In this document: positions 1-5,070 of the stretch, piece by piece | How positions within the stretch are numbered: the first letter of the stretch is position 1 | Layout: each line of letters begins with the position of its first letter | The notes under the pieces: generated by a model | Database searches by the model: none | What the model saw: the letters and a program-made list of their open reading frames with translations, nothing else | What the model was told of the DNA's origin: nothing | Assembly (NCBI GenBank): GCA_002067265.1 | Contig: MVQW01000059.1 | Span: 1-5,070 of the forward strand | DNA from: Methanomethylovorans sp. PtaU1.Bin073 | GTDB taxonomy: Archaea > Halobacteriota > Methanosarcinia > Methanosarcinales > Methanosarcinaceae | DNA: 5,070 nt | Reading direction: 5' to 3' | Translations under genes and position numbers: made by a program

Positions 1-308
1 ATGGCAATTTCAAAAGTTTCGTCGGCAAAGGGAAGAATCGAAGCATCGGCCCGCAGGAAAAAAGGATTCACGATATGCCCTTTTGCTTTTGAAGATAAAC
101 TTGCCTGCTTCAAAGAATCCTGGTTAACATCCACACCGGTAACATCAAAACCAGTAGACACAAGCTGATCACAGCTATAACCGCTTCCACAGCCAATATC
201 CAACACTTTGTCACCGGGATGAGCGTAGTCATAGAATACCGATTGCAGTTTTACGGTGGAAGGAATTAATTTTGATTTTGTGTGCTGCCAGTAATTAGGG
301 ATATGCAT
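1..308 (-). CDS. Class I SAM-dependent methyltransferase, N-terminal part (cut by window edge)
   Basis: The reverse strand reads without a stop from ATG at 308 to the left edge, giving 102 complete codons starting MHIPNYWQHTKSK. Residues 35-43 read VLDIGCGSG, the glycine-rich motif I of the Rossmann-fold methyltransferases that binds S-adenosylmethionine. It is followed by a beta strand ending in an acidic residue (VTGVDVN, D60), which normally contacts the SAM ribose, and by RADASILPFADETFEIA (86-102), the motif II/III region of the Methyltransf_11/25 type. The substrate cannot be told, because the C-terminal part that would show it lies outside the window. The gene is divergent from gatC, with 156 nt between the two starts. 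No clear ribosome binding site precedes the ATG. The frame stays open upstream to about 384, but with no ATG, so 308 is the best start. The fold is well supported; the exact function is unknown. Confidence 0.88.
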   Translation of the reverse strand, partial: MHIPNYWQHTKSKLIPSTVKLQSVFYDYAHPGDKVLDIGCGSGYSCDQLVSTGFDVTGVDVNQDSLKQASLSSKAKGHIVNPFFLRADASILPFADETFEIA

Positions 309-350
309 AAACAACAATAATGAATATGGAGTAAAAGAGATGTCGCCGAG

Positions 351-358
351 TAATAAAA
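351..358 (-). promoter_or_regulatory. Possible TATA box for the divergent methyltransferase gene
   Basis: On the reverse strand these bases read TTTTATTA, an A+T-rich element about 43 nt upstream of the methyltransferase start. With the usual archaeal distance of about 25 nt, transcription would begin near 325-330 and leave a short leader. The match to the archaeal TATA consensus is weak. Another AT-rich stretch on the same strand (CTATATTAAAAA, around 381-392) is an alternative that would give a longer leader. Confidence 0.25.
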
Positions 359-412
359 CAATGATGGGAAACAACCCACATTTTTAATATAGGATGTATG
401 CTTTTGTAACCC

Positions 413-419
413 TTATATA
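413..419 (+). promoter_or_regulatory. TATA box of the gatCAB operon
   Basis: TTATATA matches the archaeal TATA-box consensus (TTTATATA-like) and lies 45 nt before the gatC start. At the usual spacing of about 25 nt, transcription would begin near 440-446, leaving a leader of about 20-25 nt that contains only the ribosome binding site. The bases just upstream (GTAACCC) are not a good purine-rich BRE. The nearby CATATAT (421-427) is a second, slightly closer candidate. Confidence 0.55.
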
Positions 420-452
420 CCATATATCGAATGATATTGCATTTCATATTCA

Positions 453-456
453 GAGG
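453..456 (+). promoter_or_regulatory. Ribosome binding site of gatC
   Basis: GAGG, complementary to the CCUC at the 3' end of archaeal 16S rRNA, lies 8 nt before ATG 465. It supports that start for gatC. Confidence 0.6.
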
Positions 457-464
457 AACTTACA

Positions 465-746
465 ATGATCACAAAGGAAGAGGTCGAACATGTGGGTTGG
501 CTGGCCCGCATAGAGATCCATAAAAGCGAAGCACAGGCTTATGCAGAAAAACTGAATGCTGTGCTTGACTACTTCAGCCAGTTGGATGAGGTGGACACTG
601 AGAACGTGCCACCTACCTATCATGTGGCAGATATTATTAATGTATTCAGAGAAGATGTGATCAAACCATCCATGCCACAGGAAGAGGTGCTCTCCAACAC
701 TGAAAAGAAACAGGAAGGCAACTTCTTAGCCCCAAGGATCATGTGA
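465..746 (+). CDS. gatC: Asp-tRNA(Asn)/Glu-tRNA(Gln) amidotransferase subunit C
   Basis: This is the small subunit of the cytoplasmic GatCAB amidotransferase, which wraps around the GatA-GatB interface and stabilises the complex; it has no catalytic site of its own. At 93 residues it has the usual family length. Family marks are the early LARIEI helix (residues 13-18), LNAVLDYFSQLDEVDTENVPPTYHV (30-54), the NVFREDV segment (59-65) and the C-terminal NFLAPRIM, comparable to the common FxVPRIL ending. It is the first gene of the operon, with its own TATA box and GAGG site. Its TGA stop lies 9 nt before the preferred gatA start at 756, and the gatA ribosome binding site overlaps its last codons. 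The order gatC-gatA-gatB is common in bacteria and methanogens. Confidence 0.95.
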   Translation: MITKEEVEHVGWLARIEIHKSEAQAYAEKLNAVLDYFSQLDEVDTENVPPTYHVADIINVFREDVIKPSMPQEEVLSNTEKKQEGNFLAPRIM

Positions 747-749
747 GGT
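745..749 (+). promoter_or_regulatory. Ribosome binding site that decides the gatA start
   Basis: GAGGT, complementary to ACCTC of the 16S rRNA tail, overlaps the gatC stop codon. It ends immediately before the ATG at 750 (no room for initiation there) but 6 nt before the ATG at 756, so it favours 756 as the true start. Confidence 0.6.
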
Positions 750-755
750 ATGAAC

Positions 756-2183
756 ATGGCAGGATGGGCAAATATATCACAGGTAAAGGAAAAAATTGCA
801 GAAAAATCCGCTGAGGAGGTCACAGCATCCTACCTCGAGAGGATAAAGAAGAGCAAGATCAACGCTTACACTGCAGTATGGAATGGAGCAATAGAGGAGG
901 CTCGAAAAATAGACGAGCGAGGGCATAACGGATCGCTTGCAGGTATCCCTATAGCCATTAAGGACAATATTTCCACTAAGGGAATAGCCACCACATGCTC
1001 CTCTAAGATATTGCAGGGATATGTACCACCCTATGACGCACATATAATAGAGAGGCTCAAGGATGCCGGAGCTATCATCCTGGGAAAGACAAACATGGAT
1101 GAGTTTGCCATGGGCACGTCTACCGAATCAAGCTTTTATGGACCGACTCTCAACCCCTGGGACAAAGAACGTGTACCCGGAGGATCATCAGGTGGTAGCG
1201 CTGCCGTGGTAGCAGCGGGAGAAGCACCTATTTCAGTAGGTTCTGATACCGGGGGCTCTGTGAGATGTCCGGCCGCCTTCTGTGGAGTAGTGGGCCTTAA
1301 ACCCACATACGGAACAATATCAAGGTACGGCCTCATTTCCTATGCCAACTCTCTGGAACAGATCGGACCTCTGGCAACATGTGTTTCCGATATTGCTGCT
1401 CTTATGGATGTTATAGGAGGATATGATTCAAGAGACAGCACTTCAGTAAAAACTGAGACAATATACAAGGATGCGCTTGTGGATGACGTATCCGGCCTGA
1501 AGATTGGGGTTCCTGCGGAATACTTTGGAGCAGGCATCGACCCGGCAGTAGAGAACGCAGTATGGGATGCAATTCAGCTTTTCGAGGAACTTGGTGCATC
1601 CTGGGAGCAGGTATCCATGCCTCACACATCATACGCACTTGCTGCTTACTATATCGTTGCCATGAGCGAGGCATCCTCTAACCTTGCGAGGTTCGATGGT
1701 ACACGATATGGATACAGGAACGAAGGAGAGAACTGGCACGTTATGGCTTCACGCACTCGTGCAGAAGGTTTCGGTGCAGAGGTCAAGCGCAGGATACTGT
1801 TGGGAACTTATGCCCTCTCTGCAGGATATCATGATAAGTACTATTTAAAAGCCCTAAAGGTAAGAACACTTGTAAAGCAGGACTTTGACCTGGCATTCAA
1901 AGAGTTTGACTGCCTGATGACACCCACCATGCCCACCCCTGCTTTTAAGTTGGGAGAAAAGGTAGAAGACCCGCTTTCATTATACCTGGCAGATGTGAAC
2001 ACTGTACCCATCAACCTTTCAGGAGTGCCTTCCATATCTCTACCATGCGGATTTACAGATGGCCTTCCTATCGGGCTGCAAATAATTGGTAAACACTTCG
2101 ATGAGGCTACTATATTGAAAGCTGCTTACAGCTTTGAGCAGAATACCGAACATCATACCAGAAGACCTCCGGAGGTGGCATGA
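756..2183 (+). CDS. gatA: Asp-tRNA(Asn)/Glu-tRNA(Gln) amidotransferase subunit A (glutaminase)
   Basis: GatA belongs to the amidase-signature family. It hydrolyses glutamine and passes the ammonia through a tunnel to GatB. The Ser-cisSer-Lys triad is intact: counting from 756, Lys69 in AIKDN, cis-Ser144 in GGSSGGSAA and nucleophile Ser168 in SDTGGSVR. The spacings of 75 and 24 residues equal those of S. aureus GatA (Lys79, Ser154, Ser178). Other family marks are [24 protein letters not shown] and [10 protein letters not shown] near the end. The length of 475 aa is normal. An in-frame ATG at 750 would add two residues (MN), but the ribosome binding site at 745-749 and the MAxW start that I recall from Methanosarcina favour 756. 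The gene shares one base with gatB (TGATG at 2181-2185), which suggests coupled translation and matched subunit amounts. Confidence 0.96.
   Translation: MAGWANISQVKEKIAEKSAEEVTASYLERIKKSKINAYTAVWNGAIEEARKIDERGHNGSLAGIPIAIKDNISTKGIATTCSSKILQGYVPPYDAHIIERLKDAGAIILGKTNMDEFAMGTSTESSFYGPTLNPWDKERVPGGSSGGSAAVVAAGEAPISVGSDTGGSVRCPAAFCGVVGLKPTYGTISRYGLISYANSLEQIGPLATCVSDIAALMDVIGGYDSRDSTSVKTETIYKDALVDDVSGLKIGVPAEYFGAGIDPAVENAVWDAIQLFEELGASWEQVSMPHTSYALAAYYIVAMSEASSNLARFDGTRYGYRNEGENWHVMASRTRAEGFGAEVKRRILLGTYALSAGYHDKYYLKALKVRTLVKQDFDLAFKEFDCLMTPTMPTPAFKLGEKVEDPLSLYLADVNTVPINLSGVPSISLPCGFTDGLPIGLQIIGKHFDEATILKAAYSFEQNTEHHTRRPPEVA
2171..2177 (+). promoter_or_regulatory. Strong ribosome binding site of gatB
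   Basis: GGAGGTG is a full seven-base match to the anti-Shine-Dalgarno sequence and lies inside the end of gatA. Two ATG codons follow in frame (2180 and 2183). The GGAGG core is 4 nt from the first and 7 nt from the second, so the second is the better start. Confidence 0.7.
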
Positions 2184-3694
2184 TGGTATATGAGAACCCT
2201 GATGGAGTGAGGATAGGACTTGAGGTCCACGTCCAGTTGAACAAACTCAACACTAAATTGTTCTGCGGTTGTTCTACAAACTACCATGACTCTGAACCAA
2301 ACACTCACGTATGTCCCGTATGCCTGGGACTTCCCGGTTCACTACCGGTTATCAACAAAAGAGCAGTTGAGTTTGCTATCAAGATAGGGCTTGCATTGAA
2401 CTGTAACATTGTAGAGCAAACCCAGTTCCACAGGAAGAACTACTACTACCCTGATCTTCCCAAGGGTTTCCAGACAACCCAATATGATTATCCAATTGCC
2501 AGCCAGGGAAGGATAGTCATCGAGGGCGAGGATGGCGAGCGTATCATAAGGATAACACGTGCCCATATGGAAGAGGACCCTGGAAGACTTCAACACATGG
2601 GAAGCATCGACAAATCCAAGGGCACCCTTATCAACTACAACCGCTCCGGAATGACACTTATTGAGATAGTCAGTGAGCCGGATATGAGAAGCCCAAAGGA
2701 AGCAAGGCGCTATCTGGACAAGCTGAGGAGCATTCTTGACTACCTTGATGTGTTCAACGGTGACCTCGAAGGAGCTATGAGAGTTGATGCTAACGTTTCA
2801 GTCTTTTACGGAGACCGTGTAGAGGTCAAGAATATCTCCTCCTTCAAGGGAGCAGAGAGAGCCCTGCTCTATGAGATAATGAGGCAGAAAAACCAAGTGA
2901 GGCGTGGTGGCAAGATCACCATGGAAACCAGGCACTTCGATGAAGCCAGAGGAGTTACACTTTCCATGCGTACGAAGGAAGACGAACATGACTACCGCTA
3001 CTTCCCGGAACCCGATCTTGTGCCCCTGAGAGTGGCAGACTGGGTGCCTGAAGTGCAAAAGACGCTGCCTGAGCTTCCTGATGCGAAGAAGGACCGTTTC
3101 ATACGAGAATACGGAATAGCAGATATGCATGCTAGGGCACTGACTACAAATCAATTTATTGCTAATTTATATGAAGTTATTGCGTCGAATAAGGATATTG
3201 ACCCTAAGACTGCAGCGGTATGGGTTGCCGATATCCTGAAAGGTGAACTGAACTATCGTGATATAGCCATTCACTCACAAACAAATGAGCCTTTAGTACC
3301 TCCATATAACCATATTATATTGGGGGGACTAAACATCAAAAAGCCGGATACAGTTTTTAGGATTGATTCTGAAGATTTGATTTACATTATTGATTCTGTG
3401 AACAGAGGAGAAATTAGCGATAAGAGTGGCGTTGATGTTATTCGTTTCATGCTTGATGAAGCTGGAAAAGCCCATGAGATAATTGAAGTAAAGGGTCTGC
3501 GGAAAGTAGAGGATGACATAGTGGCGAAGGCAGTAGAAGAAGCAATTACGGAGAACCCTGAAGCTGTGGCAGATTACCTTGCAGGCAAGGAAAAATCCCT
3601 TAACTTTATCGTGGGCAAGGTCATGCAGAAGACAAAGGGACGTGCGGATGCCAAAGAGGCCAGAGAAAAAGTGCTTGAAAAGATCAAGTCATAA
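2183..3694 (+). CDS. gatB: Asp-tRNA(Asn)/Glu-tRNA(Gln) amidotransferase subunit B
   Basis: GatB binds the mischarged tRNA, phosphorylates the Asp or Glu side chain with ATP and amidates it with ammonia from GatA. Counting from 2183, IGLEVHVQL (11-19) carries the Glu14/His16 metal site, and Cys28, Cys30, Cys44 and Cys47 form a zinc knuckle. They are followed by FHRKNYYYPDLPKGFQTTQYD (82-102), HMEED (128-132), AMRVDANVSV (198-207) and DYRYFPEPDL (270-279). The C-terminal 150 or so residues form the helical, YqeY-like tail that recognises the tRNA elbow. The length is 503 aa; a start at ATG 2180 would add one Met. Two oddities stand out: the family signature around 150-162 reads INYNRSGMTLIE where D and P are usual at the second and tenth places, and about 3145-3480 is unusually A+T-rich with TTA/AAT/TAT-type codons. 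The frame is intact and the gene is very probably functional. Confidence 0.96.
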   Translation: MVYENPDGVRIGLEVHVQLNKLNTKLFCGCSTNYHDSEPNTHVCPVCLGLPGSLPVINKRAVEFAIKIGLALNCNIVEQTQFHRKNYYYPDLPKGFQTTQYDYPIASQGRIVIEGEDGERIIRITRAHMEEDPGRLQHMGSIDKSKGTLINYNRSGMTLIEIVSEPDMRSPKEARRYLDKLRSILDYLDVFNGDLEGAMRVDANVSVFYGDRVEVKNISSFKGAERALLYEIMRQKNQVRRGGKITMETRHFDEARGVTLSMRTKEDEHDYRYFPEPDLVPLRVADWVPEVQKTLPELPDAKKDRFIREYGIADMHARALTTNQFIANLYEVIASNKDIDPKTAAVWVADILKGELNYRDIAIHSQTNEPLVPPYNHIILGGLNIKKPDTVFRIDSEDLIYIIDSVNRGEISDKSGVDVIRFMLDEAGKAHEIIEVKGLRKVEDDIVAKAVEEAITENPEAVADYLAGKEKSLNFIVGKVMQKTKGRADAKEAREKVLEKIKS

Positions 3695-3700
3695 TTTTAA

Positions 3701-3733
3701 AAATGAGGTGATTTACCTCATTTCTTTCTTTTT
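3701..3733 (+). terminator. Terminator of the gatCAB operon
   Basis: AAATGAGGT (3701-3709) and ACCTCATTT (3715-3723) form a perfect 9-bp stem with a 5-nt loop (GATTT), starting 6 nt after the gatB stop. It is followed by CTTTCTTTTT (3724-3733). The T-rich tail alone would support archaeal termination; the hairpin may also protect the mRNA 3' end. Confidence 0.8.
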
Positions 3734-4072
3734 GCAATTGAGTAATTATATTAGGGGATTTGTATCTGCTCATTAATGTCCATTTCTAAGCCAACAAATG
3801 AAATAAACACTAAAGCCTATTGAACGTGCAATGGTCTTTAATTATGTCTTTCTTTTTAGTTGGTAGCCGCCCTAAATTCTTAAGACATATTGAGAACTTA
3901 TTAAGAGATTAATACACAACTCAGAGTTCAATTCGAACTAACGTAGAAATTCAAATAGATATCAAAAGGCAAGTTTATTGTCACTACCTGGAAAGTTTCA
4001 AAGATTAAGGAAACGTATGAATGTCTAATAATGTTAAAGTGTACTTTGAAAAGATAAAACCTAAATAAGTAA
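3734..4072. other. Gene-free A+T-rich spacer
   Basis: No supportable gene was found on either strand. ATG-initiated frames end after at most about 15 codons (for example at 3776, at the ATG near 3831 and at 4018). A small perfect hairpin, AGTTC-AATTC-GAACT (3925-3939), resembles a T-arm at first sight, but its loop is 5 nt and no acceptor, D or anticodon arm surrounds it. The palindrome TCTTAAGA is also present near 3878-3885. The stretch may hold decayed sequence or an unrecognised RNA, but nothing in it shows that. Confidence 0.5.
4061..4069 (+). promoter_or_regulatory. Possible TATA box of the nuclease gene
   Basis: CTAAATAAG is a weak TATA-like element 57 nt before the start at 4127. Transcription would begin near 4090-4095, inside the inverted repeat at 4073-4104. 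It is the best candidate, but the whole area is A+T-rich and chance matches are likely. Confidence 0.25.
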
Positions 4073-4104
4073 AAAGATACTTTTTAACAGTAAAAGTTAT
4101 CTTT
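4073..4104. repeat. Imperfect inverted repeat upstream of the nuclease gene
   Basis: The left arm AAAGATA-CTTTT (4073-4084) pairs with AAAAG-T-TATCTTT (4092-4104): 12 base pairs interrupted by one unpaired T at 4097, with a 7-nt loop TAACAGT. It ends 22 nt before ATG 4127. It overlaps the expected transcription start, so it could be an operator for a dimeric repressor or a leader hairpin. It could also close a transcript arriving from upstream. Its A+T-richness raises the chance of coincidence. Confidence 0.5.
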
Positions 4105-4111
4105 AGTTCTT

Positions 4112-4115
4112 GGAG
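4112..4115 (+). promoter_or_regulatory. Ribosome binding site of the nuclease gene
   Basis: GGAG lies 11 nt before ATG 4127. The spacing is somewhat long, but it is the only good site, and no other in-frame ATG occurs in the first half of the protein. Confidence 0.45.
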
Positions 4116-4126
4116 AAAGAGATACA

Positions 4127-4879
4127 ATGGGATATTACGATATTCAACAGATTTGCCTGAATGGACATCGGATAACTAACAATTACAATTCATCACCTGA
4201 GTTTCGTCGAAAGCATTGCCCTGATTGTGGAGCTGAAACAATTTATAAATGTCCTGAATGTAATTCAAATATACCAGGAGAGCATCATGAAGATGGCGTT
4301 GTTGTATTTGGATTTCCGAAATCTGTCCCTACAAATTGTACAAACTGTGGCAACTCATTTCCTTGGGCAAAATCTAAGAGAGAGTTCTCTGCCCATGCAA
4401 GCGGAAGCCTTGAAATTGATCACATACAATTAGTGGAGAAAATTTGCTCACGATTCCATTTAGTAGCTAAGCAGCTGAAATCTCGATACTCAGACAGGGA
4501 TACTTTGGTGATAAATGATGAATACGACACTCAAGATTTATTGCACTCGCTACTCCATATCTACTTTGATGATATCCGATCAGAGGAATGGACACCTAGT
4601 TATGCCGGTAGTTGCTCTAGGGTTGACTTCCTATTAAAGCAAGAACAAATAATAATTGAAGTCAAAAAAACAAGAGAGAGCCTGAAAACGAAAGATGTAG
4701 GCGAGCAGTTAATAATTGACTCTCAAAAATATCGAACACATCCTGATTGCAAAATATTATTTTGCTTCGTTTACGATCCAGATGGTTGGATAGCCAATCC
4801 AAGAGGATTAGAGAATGATTTAAATAAAAAGGATAACGATTTCGAAATCAAGGTTCTTATTGTCCCAAAAGGACATTAG
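4127..4879 (+). CDS. Zinc-ribbon (DUF2321-like) protein fused to a DpnII/MboI-like PD-(D/E)XK nuclease domain
   Basis: The 250-aa protein has two halves. Residues 1-80 carry paired metal-binding knuckles: CLNGH (10-14), CPDC (31-34), CPEC (42-45) and CTNC (71-74), enough for two zinc ions. The start MGYYDIQQICLNGH and the PW after the last knuckle match my memory of the uncharacterised DUF2321 family. A helical linker (about 95-122) leads to a nuclease-type domain: INDEYDTQDLLHSLLHIYF (helix, 129-147), then Asp167 in SRVDFLL and Glu178-Val-Lys180 in IIIEVKK, the D-x(10)-E-x-K active site of the PD-(D/E)XK superfamily, then GEQLIIDSQKY and LFCFVYDP. From memory this half resembles the DpnII/MboI-type restriction-nuclease family found near defence genes. 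No signal peptide or membrane segment is seen, so it is cytoplasmic. It is monocistronic in this window, with no DNA methyltransferase partner. G+C is clearly lower than in gat genes, which suggests transfer. The target (DNA or RNA, and any site preference) is unknown. Confidence 0.85.
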   Translation: MGYYDIQQICLNGHRITNNYNSSPEFRRKHCPDCGAETIYKCPECNSNIPGEHHEDGVVVFGFPKSVPTNCTNCGNSFPWAKSKREFSAHASGSLEIDHIQLVEKICSRFHLVAKQLKSRYSDRDTLVINDEYDTQDLLHSLLHIYFDDIRSEEWTPSYAGSCSRVDFLLKQEQIIIEVKKTRESLKTKDVGEQLIIDSQKYRTHPDCKILFCFVYDPDGWIANPRGLENDLNKKDNDFEIKVLIVPKGH

Positions 4880-4950
4880 GTAAAAAGAAATATGTTTTCA
4901 ATAGAGTATCTTTGCTCAATAAATACTAAAACGACGATTTTAAAGATAAG

Positions 4951-4972
4951 TAACAGTATATAACTATTGTTA
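4951..4972. repeat. Short hairpin downstream of the nuclease gene
   Basis: TAACAGTA (4951-4958) pairs with TATTGTTA (4965-4972) through eight pairs, one of them G-T, around a 6-nt loop. It lies 72 nt after the nuclease stop. There is no following T-run, so it is a weak terminator candidate. It cannot form together with the larger repeat at 4958-5010. Confidence 0.35.
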
Positions 4973-5010
4973 AACTCCGAAAAGCTGCGTTCGCGCCAAA
5001 ACAATTATAT
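4958..5010. repeat. Bulged inverted repeat around a G+C-rich core, recombination-site-like
   Basis: ATATAA (4958-4963) pairs with TTATAT (5005-5010). After a 3-nt bulge CTA (4964-4966), TTGTT (4967-4971) pairs with AACAA (5000-5004). Inside lies a short G+C stem, GC(T)GC with GCGC, around a GTTC loop (4984-4996). The layout of an outer arm, a bulge and an inner stem with an extra base is like an integron attC site, but the right-hand core reads ATTATAT where GTTRRRY is expected. It is therefore described only as an inverted repeat. Confidence 0.45.
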
Positions 5011-5070
5011 GTCTTAAACTTCATGTAACCAGCCTACTATTAGGATCATTTATTCCATATCATCAAGGTG

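Larger units (their letters stand above)
4880..5070. other. Downstream A+T-rich region with structured DNA
   Basis: No supportable gene follows the nuclease within the window. The region holds two overlapping inverted repeats (4951-4972 and 4958-5010) and a small G+C-rich island (GCTGCGTTCGCGCC, 4984-4997). A 32-codon minus-strand frame from ATG 5024 is considered spurious. No T-run typical of a terminator follows the nuclease stop codon directly. Confidence 0.5.

Noticed and set aside
2798..3154. 118-codon minus-strand open frame inside gatB
   Set aside because: It is a shadow of the well-supported gatB frame, with no family resemblance.
3579..3776. 65-codon plus-strand frame overlapping the end of gatB
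   Set aside because: It runs out of frame through gatB and then through the terminator hairpin, with no sign of coding selection.
3807..3904. Minus-strand open frame ending LGRLPTKKKDIIKDHCTFNRL
   Set aside because: Only about 33 codons, no ATG or GTG start with a ribosome binding site, and no recognised family.
3925..3939. T-arm-like hairpin suggesting a tRNA or tRNA fragment
   Set aside because: The loop is 5 nt rather than 7, and no matching acceptor stem, D arm or anticodon arm could be found around it.
4227..4433. 68-codon frame inside the nuclease gene
   Set aside because: It is an out-of-frame shadow of the zinc-ribbon coding sequence.
4928..5024. Minus-strand 32-codon frame from ATG 5024
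   Set aside because: It overlaps both inverted repeats, has no ribosome binding site and no recognisable product.
5050..5070. Possible 3' end of a convergent minus-strand gene (ending HLDDME, stop)
   Set aside because: Only six codons plus a stop lie inside the window, which is far too little to support a gene, although the acidic ending is gene-like. Sequence beyond 5070 would settle it.
3734..5070. CRISPR array or insertion-sequence transposase in the accessory part
   Set aside because: No regularly spaced direct repeats were seen, and no transposase-like frame of useful length exists on either strand.

Overview
The window looks like the chromosome of a methanogenic archaeon, most likely in the Methanosarcinaceae. 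GatA and GatB closely resemble, from memory, the Methanosarcina-type proteins, including the GatA end RPPEVA and the GatB start MVYENPDG. Starts are preceded by GAGG / GGAGGTG ribosome binding sites, and an archaeal-type TATA box sits in front of the first operon gene. The genus cannot be fixed from the sequence alone.

Layout: positions 1-308 hold the 5' part of a minus-strand class I SAM-dependent methyltransferase that runs off the left edge. A divergent intergenic region (309-464) carries the promoter of the main operon. Positions 465-3694 are a compact gatC-gatA-gatB operon with 1-nt to 9-nt junctions, closed by a strong hairpin plus T-rich terminator (3701-3733). The three proteins form the GatCAB amidotransferase, which converts mischarged Asp-tRNA(Asn) to Asn-tRNA(Asn). 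It would also act on Glu-tRNA(Gln), although archaea normally use GatDE for that. GatA releases ammonia from glutamine, GatB activates the tRNA-bound acid with ATP, and GatC holds the two together.

After about 390 nt of AT-rich sequence without a supportable gene comes a stand-alone gene (4127-4879). It encodes a zinc-ribbon protein fused to a PD-(D/E)XK nuclease domain of the DpnII/MboI-like type. Its base composition is clearly lower in G+C than the gat genes, it has no companion methyltransferase in the window, and it lies between two imperfect inverted repeats (4073-4104 and 4958-5010). It is best read as an accessory, probably defence-related gene next to a housekeeping operon. The last 190 nt contain the second inverted repeat and no convincing gene.

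The most interesting part is therefore 3734-5070: the lone zinc-ribbon/nuclease fusion and the structured, cassette-like DNA around it. The gat operon is ordinary apart from two substitutions in the GatB signature and a low-G+C patch in the GatB tail.
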